Positions 46,070 to 57,831 of a stretch of 64,000 nucleotides of DNA are shown in pieces. The notes below the pieces were generated by a model. That model was not told the origin of the DNA. It saw only the letters and a list, made by a program, of their open reading frames with translations, and made no database searches. Both the position numbers and the translations under genes were made by a program. Within the stretch, counting starts at the first letter, position 1; every line of letters starts with the position of its first letter. Origin of the DNA: Eunapius fragilis (Eukaryota > Porifera > Demospongiae > Spongillida > Spongillidae); NCBI GenBank assembly GCA_963681505.1, contig OY811980.1:1013042-1077041 (forward strand). Direction: 5' to 3'.

Positions 46070-46816
46070 AAGAATGGTGCATCTTAATTTGTCCTAGTAG
46101 CTAACGAAAGCAGTACCTGAAGGAACTCACAGACGCTGTCATACCCAATGTTATCCCGCATGAATCTCACACATATCTGCACCAGGGTGGGGAGGTCATA
46201 CACAATTCTGCATGCATGCACGTGCATAAGATGCTTAGCTCACCCTTGTGAGGCCATCAAGTCCGTACTCAATGGCAGCGGCCACCATATCCACAGCCTG
46301 GAGTTGGAAAGGAACACCACGCAATATTAAATCACCCCTCCTCCCACGTATGGGTTCGTTACCATATCAACGGAAAGGCTGCAGCAATTGGTGTAGATAA
46401 ATTCCATAACGCCGAGAAATACGGACGGCTTAGTGTCCGAAAGCACCAGAGGGGCTGTCCCTTCTTCTCCAGCCCTTGCAGCAAACATTGCTCGAAACAC
46501 CTCGCATCTACAAATGCATGCCATTGGAAGACAGGTTAATACCGGCACGGTAAAAGCCATTGTAATGTAGTTGGACCGACCTTGCAGCCAACATGCACCG
46601 ATGCGCGTAGATAATTTGTCGCTCTTCTCCAACAAGAAACCTAGCGTCGCTGTGCGTGTGCATGCAATTTTCTTAAGTACGTCTATCGAGTGGGAAGTGG
46701 GAGGGGTTGAGTCACCTGAATTCCTTGTCGTTTATCATCTTAATCATTTCAGATGCAAAGGCGTCAGGGTCGCCTAGGCACAACACGTTTCTCGCTGCTT
46801 GCAACGGTGAAGACAT
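45167..46816 (-). CDS. BTBD19: BTB-BACK domain protein, BTBD19-like
   Basis: Predicted protein-interaction adaptor; BTB domains dimerise and can recruit cullin-3, but this family's role is not established. About nine exons. The first (about 46,715-46,816) reads MSSPLQAARNVLCLGDPDAF. The BTB domain follows in the next two (DARFLVGEERQIIYAHRCML; CEVFRAMFAARAGEEG, LSDTKPSVFLGVMEFIYTN), with the usual H-x-x-x-L and E-Y/F-I-Y-T features. BACK-like helices follow (AAAIEYGLDGLTR, QICVRFMRDNIGYD, EECLTFIEQNTE, LKSDGLRMDEVDILEKVTEW). The C-terminal exon (45,167-45,295) reads AAAWRFHALKKPDPLDPFTR then PRAG, close to the end of BTBD19 as I know it. A (GT)n run sits in an intron. It is divergent from XRRA1. 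Confidence 0.75.
45991..46067 (+). repeat. (GT)n microsatellite in a BTBD19-like intron
   Basis: Uninterrupted GT run of about 77 bp, the longest dinucleotide run in the window, between the BACK-region exons. Confidence 0.92.
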
Positions 46817-46902
46817 TGTTATAGAAGAAGAAGCTTGCTCAGACGCTGTCAACACCGCGCTGCCTCACGTGTGCACAGTTTCCATGGAGACGATTGACAT
46901 TG
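46817..46902. promoter_or_regulatory. Short divergent promoter between BTBD19-like and XRRA1
   Basis: Only 86 bp separate the two start codons, which face away from each other, so the genes must share core promoter sequence. No TATA box is visible. It contains CACGTG-like and CGCGC words. Confidence 0.55.
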
Positions 46903-49900
46903 ATGGATGCCAGAGGACAATTGGTGGGACCTGTTGTATACTCGGGGTTCCCAGTGCGTAGTCTCACAAAGCGGTTCAGTGCAGGTATATAGATATACTG
47001 CCGTTCGCACTTTAAGAAACGAATTTACGTTACAGATGCAAGTAACAGCGGGGAATGGATCACGGCTTATCGGGCAGAGCAGAAGAAACATCTGAGGGCC
47101 GTCTTATCCACATGCATGCGGGACACAAAACGGAACAAGGAACAGAGAACCATCTCGAGGAGCACATCAGATAATAGAGAAGGGGGCCCTGTACTGGACA
47201 TGCGATTTTTGGTAAGTAAATATCTATAGCAGAACTGATTTATGACCAACATTGAATTCATGCAGCTGAGCCATTGTTGTATTAAAGACCCCAGAGACCT
47301 CTGTGTGTGCCACATCAACGGCATGGGCTTGAAAGGGGTAAGACCTTACAGTAAGGACATGCGTTACTATGAATTTATATCCTTCCACTCCCAAATGCAC
47401 GTGCAAACATGCTCTCTCAGTATAGGAATGAAGAATTAGCTTTGTTCGATAATGTTATCCACATTGATGCATCTGAGAATGAGCTACCTCTCGGTAAGCA
47501 TTTATTATAAATGTTTGACTTACAGGCTATTGGGGTTCCCTCCTTAGAGGGTTTCAAAGCATTCCCACTGTTGCAAGAATTAGAACTCTCCCTCAATGGG
47601 ATTGCAGATATTATCATATCTCAGAAGGACTTCAGCATGCTCCAGGTAACAGATATACATTTTGATGTTGCAGACACAACTAGATAAAATAAAAATCTGC
47701 AGTACCTGGATTTGTCCTATAACTCTGTAAGTTCACTGGCTGTGCTATCACTGGGCGAGTTGCCTGCACTCAGAGAGCTGCACCTCACAGGCAAGTAGCA
47801 AGCAACATACATAACTCACTATATACTAAAACATGGCACAAAAAAAAAGGTAATTGCATAGTCACGCTGCCAGTGGAGTTCTCAAGGCCTGTTCAGATGG
47901 AGGACAATGCGTAAGTAGTGCTAAGCAGCTGAAAATAAGACATTAGAGACATCACTTCTTATACTGGTACCAGCTCTACAATGAAGATAAGGTACCCAGC
48001 ACTTGAGACTCTGTGGCTGGATGACAATAAGCTCTGTGATCAGGTGACCTTTGCCACTTTGGCAGGTCTTAGAAGGTGAGCAAACTTCCCCCTGTGAGCA
48101 CCATCCTCCCCTTCGTTGTGAGCACCTTCTCCCTCTCCTCCCTTGTCCATTCTCTCCCCCCCCCCCGTCCCTCTTTCCACTGCAGGTTAAAGTACCTTAA
48201 TATGGACAATAATGAAATCTACCGAATACCACAACTGAAACTGCTGGGAACTAGTCCTATGAAGGCGGCTAGCCACCACACTGCAGAGAATCAAGGTTGC
48301 GTAGTGGAGACAAGCCAGGATGAAGACAATAAATATAAAGACAGGCCTGGGCACCAGCTATCTGATGAACACCCAACAGCAAATAATGACATAATCCTTA
48401 TGTCACCCACATGTGACCAAAGTTTAACAAGAGAGCAGAGCAAAGGAGAACCAAGCAGTGGGAACTTGGGTCCAGCTATGTCTATTGACAACGATGAGAG
48501 GAGCGTTGCTATGGCTCCTTTCCCAAGCCTGGAGACACTAAGCCTTGCTCACAACCTAGTGGGTGGAGCCTTTTATTCCCCCTAAACTGTCCCCCAGCTT
48601 CCCCTCACACCCCGCATCCTGTCTCCCTGCAGCTTATGTCAGAAGACAGCCTTGAGGCTTGTGCAGAGTGGCCAATGTTGAAGGAGCTGATAATCTATGG
48701 AAATCCAATAACCAGATCCAACAAAGGTAAAACACCTCTGCCAAAATCTAATGCCCCATTTTCGTTTTGTTGCAGTAACAAGTATCGTATTTCAGGTGTA
48801 CCTCCCCTGCTGCATGCGAAGCTTGTACAGGGGAAAGGGATCAAGGTAGTCCGACATAAGCCATACCAAAAAAACAGACACTTTGTTGGGAGTATTGCCA
48901 AGCGTTTCATGACTGTAAGTGAATGGACTAGCCACATATAAGGCCCTCACAGCAAAATCATCCAAACAGGTCTCTACAGCCCCACCCCCTACAATTCCCA
49001 AGCAGCCAATAGCGTTGCAGGACCACCCTGACCTCCCCTTGGCTCTCGATCGAGCTCCGACACCCCCTTCACTGCTCCATAGCGAGGACCCCCAGAGTTC
49101 CACCTCTTCAATTCAGGACAAGCAAACGGGCCATGACTATTCCGATGAGGACAGGAAGACTCCTGGGGTATTCATGACACAGGTAAGTGGGTGCGGGGCA
49201 TCACGACAGCTCTGCACATCGGCATCTGTTCTTCCCAGACACACTCGGAAGACAGTCAGGACCTGGCTCCACCCCCCATGGCACAGCTCCACCCCAAGCC
49301 CAACCTTCCCTCCATTGCAGAAGAGTTTGAAGCGTGGGTGCAGGATGCAGCCACAAGGCACAAGGATGCCCCCTCACGATATAAGGGCTTTGAGGTACTC
49401 TTGGACACTTACAAAGACGAGTCTTCACCAATGATTCATGGTATTGCACCTACTGGAGCTTATGTTTCATTAACATCTCCCCATCCCATCATTCCCCCCC
49501 CCTACCCACACACACACACGCACACATATGCAGACACCAAAAGCTGTTCCCAGGCTCTGCGCTATGCACTAAAACACCCCCTGGTGCTACCGAGTGCCAA
49601 TCTGTCACGCCCTCCTACCACTGGTAACTACCTGCTAAGGAAGAGTTCTGCCAGCAGGCCAACCGGACCCTGCACAGGCACCAAAGTCAAGGAGCTCGGG
49701 CAGATCCTGCACGATATGCGGGAGAGAAGCTCATTTGTGGAGGCAAGCTTGGGTAAGGAGACATGCATACAGGTGGCCACAATTAAGGAAATTACTACTC
49801 ATGAGGTTGAAATCTTGAATTTTTGATTTCCTCATTCTGGGGATCACACTCTAAAATGGGTGGTCATTATAAGCTAGTTTGAATAATAAATGTCACTAAT

Positions 49901-50311
49901 AAAGGTTGATTTTCAAATATTGCAAATTAACGTTTTTTGATTTCATTTTGCCGTAATTTATTCTAACGGCATGCAACAATGAAAGGTTTTTGGACAATTG
50001 TCTTGGTGGGACAAATACAGAACTGCATACCAATTGATTTTAATCATTTGTGCAGCTTCGGTTTTGAAGGAAACCCCCCGTAAGGACACTGCAACACATG
50101 AGCAAAGACAGAGACGAGAGGGCAAAAAGCTACTAGACGAGGTGACCAATGCACTTAGCAAAATTTTAGTTGGCACTCATTGACTGTTCCATTCCAGATG
50201 CAAGCCAGGTACAAGCATGTGCGTACAACATCTCTGAAAGTTCTCGAGCCAACAACAGGAGTCAGGTTGCCTCCAATGATACTGAGCCACGATCTGCACC
50301 AGGAGGGATGA
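46903..50311 (+). CDS. XRRA1: XRRA1 (X-ray radiation resistance-associated 1), LRR protein
   Basis: Leucine-rich-repeat protein linked in vertebrates to the response to ionising radiation; its biochemical role is unclear. Sixteen exons: 46903-46984, 47036-47211, 47266-47337, 47421-47492, 47526-47645, 47702-47790, then small ones to 48,074, 48186-48561, 48,633-48,727, 48,796-48,914, and further exons ending with 50198-50311. Orthology rests on an ordered match along the protein: FPVRSLT near the start, GPVLDMRFL, DNVIHIDASENELPL, LLQELELSLNGI, LQYLDLSYNSV, YPALETLWLDDNKL, LKYLNMDNNEIYRIP, FPSLETLSLAHNLV, GVPPLLHAKLVQ, IPKQPIAL, GVFMTQV, SRYKGFEVLL, ALRYALKHPLV and KKLLDEMQARYKHV. These occur in the same order in vertebrate XRRA1. 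The intron after 47,790 has a GC donor (GCAAGT). Tail-to-tail with SREK1, 228 bp apart. Confidence 0.88.
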
Positions 50312-50539
50312 CTATATAATCCAGAGAGCACCCTTGCAATATAGCTCAACTTTTGTGACCACCGCCACAATTCATCAGATCCGTGTTACACAAAATGTGC
50401 AAAAGCATAAGTGTGTGTACAAATCACATTTACATATTATACAAAAAGTGCAGAAGAGAGTGGCCTTTTATGATGTGCAGTAGTTTAGTTGTCAGAAAAG
50501 GAGTGTAGTGTGTATACTGCATTTTATGATGTCAAATGT

Positions 50540-53500
50540 CTACTCCGGCCCAGAATTACTCTCTGCAGAGCTAAGAGCAGCTTCTGCTGGAGGTGGTGAC
50601 GCTGAGCCCTTCTGTGCTTCCTTGTCAGCTGGTGATGCAACAGGGGTAGGTGATCGGGATACCTCCTTCTTGTGATGCTTCTTCTCCTTCTTGGAAGAGG
50701 ACTTCTTGTTACGTCCCACTGGGCTAGTGCTGCGACTAGGAGACCTACCAGATTTTCTGGACTTCCTCCTTACAAAATGGACCAATATCTTACTATGCAT
50801 TCACAGCAGTGCACAGTTGATGCTCACCTGGATTTCTTTGAAGATATAGGTGAGGGGGAGACTGACTGCTTGGAAGAGCGTTTCTCAGGTGACCTTGACA
50901 GACGTTTTTCTGGTGTCTTGCTTCGCCTTGATTTCTTAGATGAAATTGGTTCTGGGGATACAGATTGCTTGGAGGAACGTTTCTCAGGCGACCTTGATGT
51001 ACGTTTCTCCGGGGTCTTGTCCCGCTTGGATTTCCTTGGTGAAGCAGGTTCTGGCGACACAGAGTGCTTGGAAGAGCGTTTCTCAGGCGACTTTGATGGC
51101 CGTCTGTCAGTGCTCCTATGCACACAACAATACGATACACCAAGGGCTTCACTAACTACAACACCACCCCCCAATCATTCTCCTCCCACACCACAACAGA
51201 TGTCACATTCTAACACCAGACCCCATGGCAATATACATAACACATTACCCATGGATACCACCACAACATGTACCCCAATGCACCTTTTAAAGCATGATGT
51301 AACATAGTAATTGGGTCCCACATCCCCCCCCAAACACAAATGCATTCTACATTAAGTGGTTTTATTATTTTCCAAAAGTGTTCATTTCAATGTAACTATT
51401 TTTGTCTAAGTGTATGTGTACATTGAATGTGTATGTTTTTGGCTGTCGATATATATGGGTGTAACGCTTCAACATTATTCCACATTAACTCTAAGCACAC
51501 ACCTACGTCTCCTTGCAGGCCTGATGTCCCTACTGCGCCTAGGTGAGATTGACCTTGACCTTCTCTTATGACGCTCCCTGCGCGCTCGATCCCTACTGCC
51601 GTGCCTCCGTGGGGGAGTGCGCGACCTTTGCCTGCGACGGGACGGGGAGGGGGAGCCCCTCCGCTTAGGGGAACGCGAGTGGATACGCCTGCGACCCCTC
51701 GAGTGTGAACGAGAATGGGAATGACGGCTCCTCTCCCGAGATCTGCACCCCAATAAAAAGTCACACATATGCTTCAAAACCACACAGACAGGTCCAAAAG
51801 GGGGTCCCTTACTTTGACCTTGAGCGAGAGCGTGTCTTAGACTTCTTCTTCCCATCTGCAATGACAAAGAATTGTAACATTAATAGCAGTGGTTTTGTAC
51901 CACTTTGGACCCCCCTTTGACGGTGGTTTAATACAGGAAAGTTTAAGAGCACCAACATTGTGAGCAGACTATTATGTACAAATAATTTTTTTCTTCTAAG
52001 AAGTTAAGAATGCATTCGATTTTGAGTACTTGCACATACCTTCTGCTGGCATGTCACCTGAGATGATGATGGTGGTGGTGGAGTATAGCGTATGCAGACA
52101 ATAATTGTTAGCAAGCGGTGAAGGTACCCAGACCCACCTGGTTCAAGCGTTTTGGCAATGGCTTGCTGTGCCTCTCTTGCCTTCCTCATGGCTTCTTCCA
52201 CTTCCTTCTGGGCCACCTCTGCTGTCTTACCCTGAGGTTTGACTATTGCATTCTTGCTGTGATTAACCCTAAAAGCACACATAATGAATTTTGCCCTTAA
52301 ACCCCCCCCCCCCCCCCAGGTGGGACCGTGTTCTGCACCCAAGTGTTGCCTCATTACACTTGTTCTTTCAGTGATCAGCAATTGCTTTTAACATCGGATA
52401 CGTGAAAATTGAATATCTTTTTTGTCGAACCAACTTTGTGAAAATTGGTCAGAAAAGTGTCAATTGCTGGGTAATGTATAATGTTAGAGAGTTCAATAAT
52501 CGCAGAAGCTTGGCGTTGTTTCCTGTCTCGTATCTGTACTGGACCCTAAGTTGTATGCATTCTAAGTGATGCGGTTCTAACTTTATCGATCTCAAAGCGT
52601 CGCCGGGTACACTTTTTCCTAGGCCATTTTGAGCAAGTTTGAATATAAAATTCAATTTCTCTAGGGCCACAATAAAGAGTTACACTTCCAGTAGGCTTAG
52701 TTCATGTTCAAAACTCATTTGCAGCTGTTTTTGCCTCGTGTGCAGACGAGAAGCTAGTGACTGTAATTGATTTCAGCCTGGGGACTATCACGTCAGGGTA
52801 CAAAACTAATAGTTCTCAAGTAGCATGTGAAGGCTAACACACTTAGTTTACATGTGAAATCGATATGAAGTTATGCATCGGATATATAACGTCTTGACAA
52901 GAAATATAATGGCCTACCAAAATTTGTTTGCAACTTCGAGATTTAAAAAACTAAGCTAGCACTAGGTAGTCCACTATTTGGATTCCCTGCTTTATTATGC
53001 CTGGGGCACGACCAATATTTGAGTCCGGAGTCGAGACCTAGGTAAGTTTGGTTCGTGTTTTGATGCCAACACAATAGGCTATTGTAAGGATTTGTTGTAA
53101 CTTAGTCCTTTGATTAATGTGAGCATATCTATACTGTTTCAGAAATCAGAAATGTTCTCAGAAAAAAGTGTACCGCTTTCAGTAACGGTCTTACCTTCTC
53201 GACTTAAAATGAACACAGGCCCTCATTAGATTTAGTTGCAAGACCGGGAATAGTTTTAAACAGCGTCTAGATAATCGAACTCCATGTTGCACCTGTATTA
53301 TTTACAATTAAGAGCCTTTCCGACTAATTTTCCAAAACGGGAGTTCGACAAAATAAGCCAAAAAAGTATTCAATTTTCATGGATCCGGTGTTAAAACAAA
53401 AGTTAAAAAAATAATAAAAGAACCCATTTTAAAATTATTATTTTAAATTCCAGTGAATGTGTATGGACAAAAAGTGTCTAATGCTTAAAATATTTATTGA

Positions 53501-56446
53501 AATCAACAGACTCACTTAATTGGTCGATCCCCGAACATTGCCCCGTTGTACTGGAGAGCAATGGGGACAGAGTTTGGACTAGAAAATTCCACGAAGGCAA
53601 ATCTGCATACACAAAGGAACTCATGTAATAAACACCATCATCTCTGTGATCCAACACCACCCTCCTTCCCTTCGCACCATATTGCACACCATAATTGCTT
53701 AATACACCCCCCCCCCCCCCCCCTCCCTTCCATTACTTGAGTGGTACCTCCGACTTTACCACCTGCAGAACGTAAATATTGTATGACACAATGACATCAC
53801 CATAATGCAAGGTGTTACTACCACACCTCACCCACATGCCACCACCTTACTGCTAGGCAACCATCTCGTCAACTCCCAGTATTTCTGGTGTTAACTGTTA
53901 GCTTGTCCCACAGTAAAAATATTTTGGTATTACATCTCTTGGTACTAACCACATGGTCAGGCAGCCATCTCCCCAATAGTGTACCTGGTTGGCTGAGTCT
54001 CATCTCCTGCCATTCTAACATATTTGATCTCTCCACAAGGCTGAAAGAATGTCAGAACTTGTTCTGCGGTTAGCTTGGGTGGAAATGGAACAAGGTACTC
54101 AAGAGGGAGTGGTCAAGAGGTGTGGTCAATGTTGCTTGTCTGTGCATGTGGCATGCGCGTGTGTATGTTGTGGGCACAACGTATGGTGTGTGTCATTGTG
54201 GATGAGCGATGTGGGTGCAGATGTGATGTGTGCATGAAGTGTGGGGAGCAGATGCGATGTGTGCATGAAGTGTGGGGTGCAGATGTGATGTGTGCATGAA
54301 GTGTGGGGTGCAGATGCGATGTGTGCATGAAGTGTGGGGTGCAGATGCGATGTGTGCATGAAGTGTGGGGTGCAGATGTGATGTGTGCATTAAGTGTGGG
54401 GTGCAGATGTGATGTGTGCATTAAGTGTGGGGAGCAGATGTGTGTATGAACATGTCGCTAAATTTTAACCATTAAGAGCCCCTCCCCTCATCGGATGCTT
54501 TCATTGTAACAAGTACCTAAGATAGAGACATCAGGTCAGTGGTTAATAAAAGGTCTGGTTAATACAGTTATTGTGCATATCTAGTTACAAATTTATGTTT
54601 TCAAATTAAAAACAGACCCTCCTAACGGCAATCACTGTGTATTAAACAATATTATTTGTGTTCAACTGTACAATACAACAATCAATGGGGCTTACACACG
54701 CCTGAAGGGCTCTTAATATGAAAAAAACTTTTGTGTGTGCTGTGATGTGTGACAGCTGTGCGTGCAGTGTGTGTGTGTTGCACGCACCAACAGACCATCA
54801 CAATGTTCACATATGCACAGGTAACAGACCATCACAATGTTCACATATGCACAGGTAACAGACCATCACAATGTTCACATATGCACAGGTAACAGACCAT
54901 CACAATGTTCACATACGCACAGGTAACAGACCATCACAATGTTCACATACGCACAGGTAACAGACCATCACAATGTTCACATACGCACAGGTAACAGACC
55001 ATCACAATGTTCACATGCGCACAGGTAACAGACCATCACAATGCTCACATATGCACAGTTAACAATACCTTCTCCTCCAGCCACACCACCATAATAACCA
55101 CATCACATCACACAACCACCACAAGCAACAACATACGTTTGAATTTAAATTCCCCACATAAACTGTTCTGCGAATCTCCTCGATTTTTGTTGGATCAACA
55201 TTCCCAGTCAGGGGGGGTGGCTGGGGTACCACAGTGCCCATCAGAGAGATGAGTGGCAGCTGCTGAGGGGCTGGAAGGGGCTGATTAATCGATGACGAAG
55301 GAAGAGCCAAGTAAACGATGAGGGCAGGATGGTATAGGAAGGATTGGGTGGCATGGGGAAAAAGAGTGGGTCAGGACAGACGACGACAACAACAACAACA
55401 ACAAAATGTTGACATGGGCATGTGCACATGCAACATATATATTATTGTGTGTGTGTGTGTGTGTGTGCATATAGAGGGGTGCTGTGTCATCCCAGGAAGA
55501 TCGGTGACCACGGTTTTTTTGATGCCTGTCCATTCTGTAACAGATATGGGGACTGGCCCACCGATGACACAGCAACCCTTTTTTATTGTGGTATTGTTGC
55601 ATGGTGGAGGTGGGGTTGACAAGTAGCACATGTGTGTCAACCCGTTCTTTTCCCAGAGCAATAAAGATGGATATGGTTTTAAGTACGGGTGGAACCAATA
55701 GCGATCTCACCAGGTTGTTGGCCGCGTGCTGAGTTTCGACCAATCCCTTAGGCGTTAGTGCTGCGGCCACAGCCGCTGCTACTGCACCCAGACTCACCGC
55801 CGGAGGAGTTGCCAAAAGTGGCCCAGTGGGAGGGGTAGGAAGGAGCGGGGCCGCGTGTCCCACTGGTTGCGTACTGACGTGATTGGCTATAGCCACAGCT
55901 GGGGCAGCCAGAGACATGGCTGTAGTTTCGTCTGGTATTGTGGCTATAACGGAGCAGTAAATAATGCGGCGGGTGGGATAATTGCAAAAGGGTGGGAAAG
56001 TAGAAAGATACACGCAGACATGCAAGGGACGTGCTGCGCTTTAATTGGAAAATTAGCGCGCGCTCTCACCATATCTGGATCTTCCTACAACGAGGGCTCT
56101 GTCGATAAAGACGGTGCTACTTAGGTGAAGCGCTGTATCGCAGCTGGATGCCTCCTTGAAACAGACGAAGCACACCTTCGAAGGAATGTTCTCTTTGGTG
56201 TCACTATCGCATGAAGAAACGGAGCTTCAAATTTTTTTAAATATCCCACTTAGGTGCCAGTAATGAAGGCATACATTTACAAAGCAGGGAAGCCTCGGTG
56301 CGCACAAAAAAAGTCTACTTACTCCTCCGGGTATAATTTGATCTCTGTAATATCTCCAAGGTAGCTGAACAGCTCTTTCATCTGCTGTGTCGTGGCCGAC
56401 GGTGACACGTTAGTCACCTGTATCGTCGTCTTCAACGTCCCGTGCA
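50540..56446 (-). CDS. SREK1: SREK1 (splicing regulatory glutamate/lysine-rich protein), two RRMs and RS tail
   Basis: Nuclear SR-related splicing regulator (SFRS12 in older naming). Exons high to low: 56323-56446, 56070-56203, 55711-55943, about 55137-55290, 53985-54073, 53516-53602, 52138-52268, 52040-52057, about 51825-51859, 51505-51743, 50829-51117 and 50540-50770. Exons 1-2 make RRM1 (TTIQVTNVSPSATTQQMKEL, SKVCFVCFKEASSCDTALHL). Exon 3 is an Ala/Pro linker. Exons 4-6 make RRM2 (DPTKIEEIRRTVYVGNLNSN, FQPCGEIKYVRMAGDETQPT, FAFVEFSSPNSVPIALQYNG). Exon 7 has NHSKNAIVKP, the SREK1 hallmark after RRM2. The remaining exons encode arginine/serine and SPEKRSSKQSVSPEP-type repeats, shorter than the vertebrate RS/EK region. 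Confidence 0.9.
52392..53390. mobile_element. 999-bp TTAA-flanked TIR element in an SREK1 intron
   Basis: The ends CATCGGATACGTGAAAATTG and, inverted, CACCGGATCCATGAAAATTG continue as imperfect inverted repeats for about 45 bp or more (through TGTCGAAC). Both sides have TTAA (52,388-52,391; 53,391-53,394). TTAA targeting is typical of piggyBac and Kolobok. No transposase is encoded. Confidence 0.72.
54215..54440. repeat. 31-bp minisatellite in SREK1 intron
   Basis: About seven units of GTGGGGTGCAGATGTGATGT plus GTGCATGAAGT, with T/C and T/A variants. Confidence 0.88.
54476..54712. mobile_element. Candidate 237-bp TTAA-flanked MITE in SREK1 intron
   Basis: TTAA followed by GAGCCCCTCC at the left and GAAGGGCTC followed by TTAA at the right. 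The inverted repeat is short (about 7-10 bp), so the call is tentative. Confidence 0.45.
54789..55063. repeat. 34-bp minisatellite in SREK1 intron
   Basis: Eight near-identical units of CAGACCATCACAATGTTCAC followed by ATATGCACAGGTAA. It contains CAGGTAA, a donor-like word, once per unit on the plus strand, which is antisense to the gene. Confidence 0.92.
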
Positions 56447-57055
56447 TTCAACACTAGAGGGCATGAGGGTTAAATTATTAATTGAATTAAAGTCTCAGAC
56501 CTCTACTTAGTTGGTTGACTCATACATAGTTACATAGTTTACTAGTTAAATACTTGTTTATCCTGTACGTGCATTTGTCATATATCATAATTGAATTACG
56601 CGACGCTATTAATAATTTAGACGTCGCAAGAGCTATTTTACTGCTTAACAAAACACAACGAAAAGTACATCACTGCATACGCGGTTTAGCTGGTGCCCAG
56701 CCAAAAACGTTAAGCACGTGCGTAAATATATAGAGCTCAGTCATAAATTTAACTACAAATATACACAAGTCACCTATTTTGTACAAAGTGGCACATTAAA
56801 TGTACCAAATATGTCTGTTCGTACTGACATAGTCTCTCGGTCAACAATTCCACTGCAGGCTACGTTTGTTGTTACAAAACGTGGGACGGGGGTGGATTGA
56901 ATTAACTCACCAGCGACGCCTACGCGAAGGAACTTAATTGCTATTATTTCGTATTCATTTTTGCGACGGAGGGCATTCTGAGGCCTGCCTCCCCCCCCCC
57001 CCCTTCCGTCCGTGTAGCATGCAGCATATTAAATGTGCCGGAGAAAATGCTAAAC
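56447..57055. other. Intergenic stretch, nothing recognised
   Basis: AT-rich sequence between the SREK1 start and the secreted-protein stop, with one poly(C) run near 56,991-57,004. No gene, repeat family or RNA seen. Confidence 0.6.
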
Positions 57056-57831
57056 CTATTTCGAACAATTATCAAATGTACCGTACAAATTTGCTACTAT
57101 ATTCATAGTTTGCGGGCTAGTGCCTCCGCCGCAGACTAGGTTTGTTCTTATCCAATCCTTCGGAGCAACACCGTCAGTCAACCCGATGGCATTCGCGTAA
57201 TATAGTACAGCTTCGTATACGCTTTGAAGAGCATAATACAGTTCCAGTTTGAGTTGAAGGTACTGCAACTCCCTTCTGGAACAATTAAATGAAGGACCCA
57301 GTACAGCCGACATCTGCATAGTTTATACGTTGATCATTACATGCACAGAATGCATGTAATTCGCTTACATAGGAGCAGATGTTGTTGACTAGAGGCTTCA
57401 CGAACTGATACGTGACCACGATGTCACTACTGTCGTTCTTTGATAGATCCTCGAGCTGTGAGAACACACCGCTCAGTTGCGTCAGAGCTCTGAGGGACTG
57501 CCAGAATGGAGCTACCGTGCCTGACGAAGTCGTAGCGGGTGGGTAGGGCAGTATTAACGACGAATTTTGCTCCTGCATGGGTATGCAACTGAGCGTTAAT
57601 TTTGGAAACTGGATACCCTTAGCTATCTAAGCAAGACTGAGCTCTTACCAGGACGTTCAGCACCGCAGCTGTTCCTGCAGACAAAGCTGCAACTAACTGA
57701 TTGTAGCCAGTATCCTCTGAGACAGCTCTGTTTGTACGATGTAGTGCGGGCACTCCACGAGTGACTGGTAGCCTCAAGAACATAATCACGGTCAAGGCAA
57801 TCACTTTATTCATTTTTCTTATACTGATCAA
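57056..57831 (-). CDS. Small secreted protein of unknown family
   Basis: Three exons: 57649-57831, 57369-57572 and 57056-57313, with GT-AG introns and a continuous frame of about 208-214 residues. Two candidate starts lie six codons apart (57,831 and 57,813); the second begins directly with the signal peptide MNKVIALTVIMFLRLPVTRG. The mature part is mostly predicted helical (LVAALSAGTAAVLNVL; WQSLRALTQLSGVFSQLEDL; LQYLQLKLELYYALQSVYEA) with a few cysteines (CSRRE, VCGGG, FDNCSK). The size and helical pattern resemble small extracellular factors, but I recognise no family. The first exon and promoter region are duplicated at 62,785-63,230. Confidence 0.6.

Noticed and set aside
50672-51307. 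211-codon frame on the plus strand antisense to SREK1
   Set aside because: It is the antisense reading of the RS-repeat exons (SPEKRSSKQ type), with no independent support.
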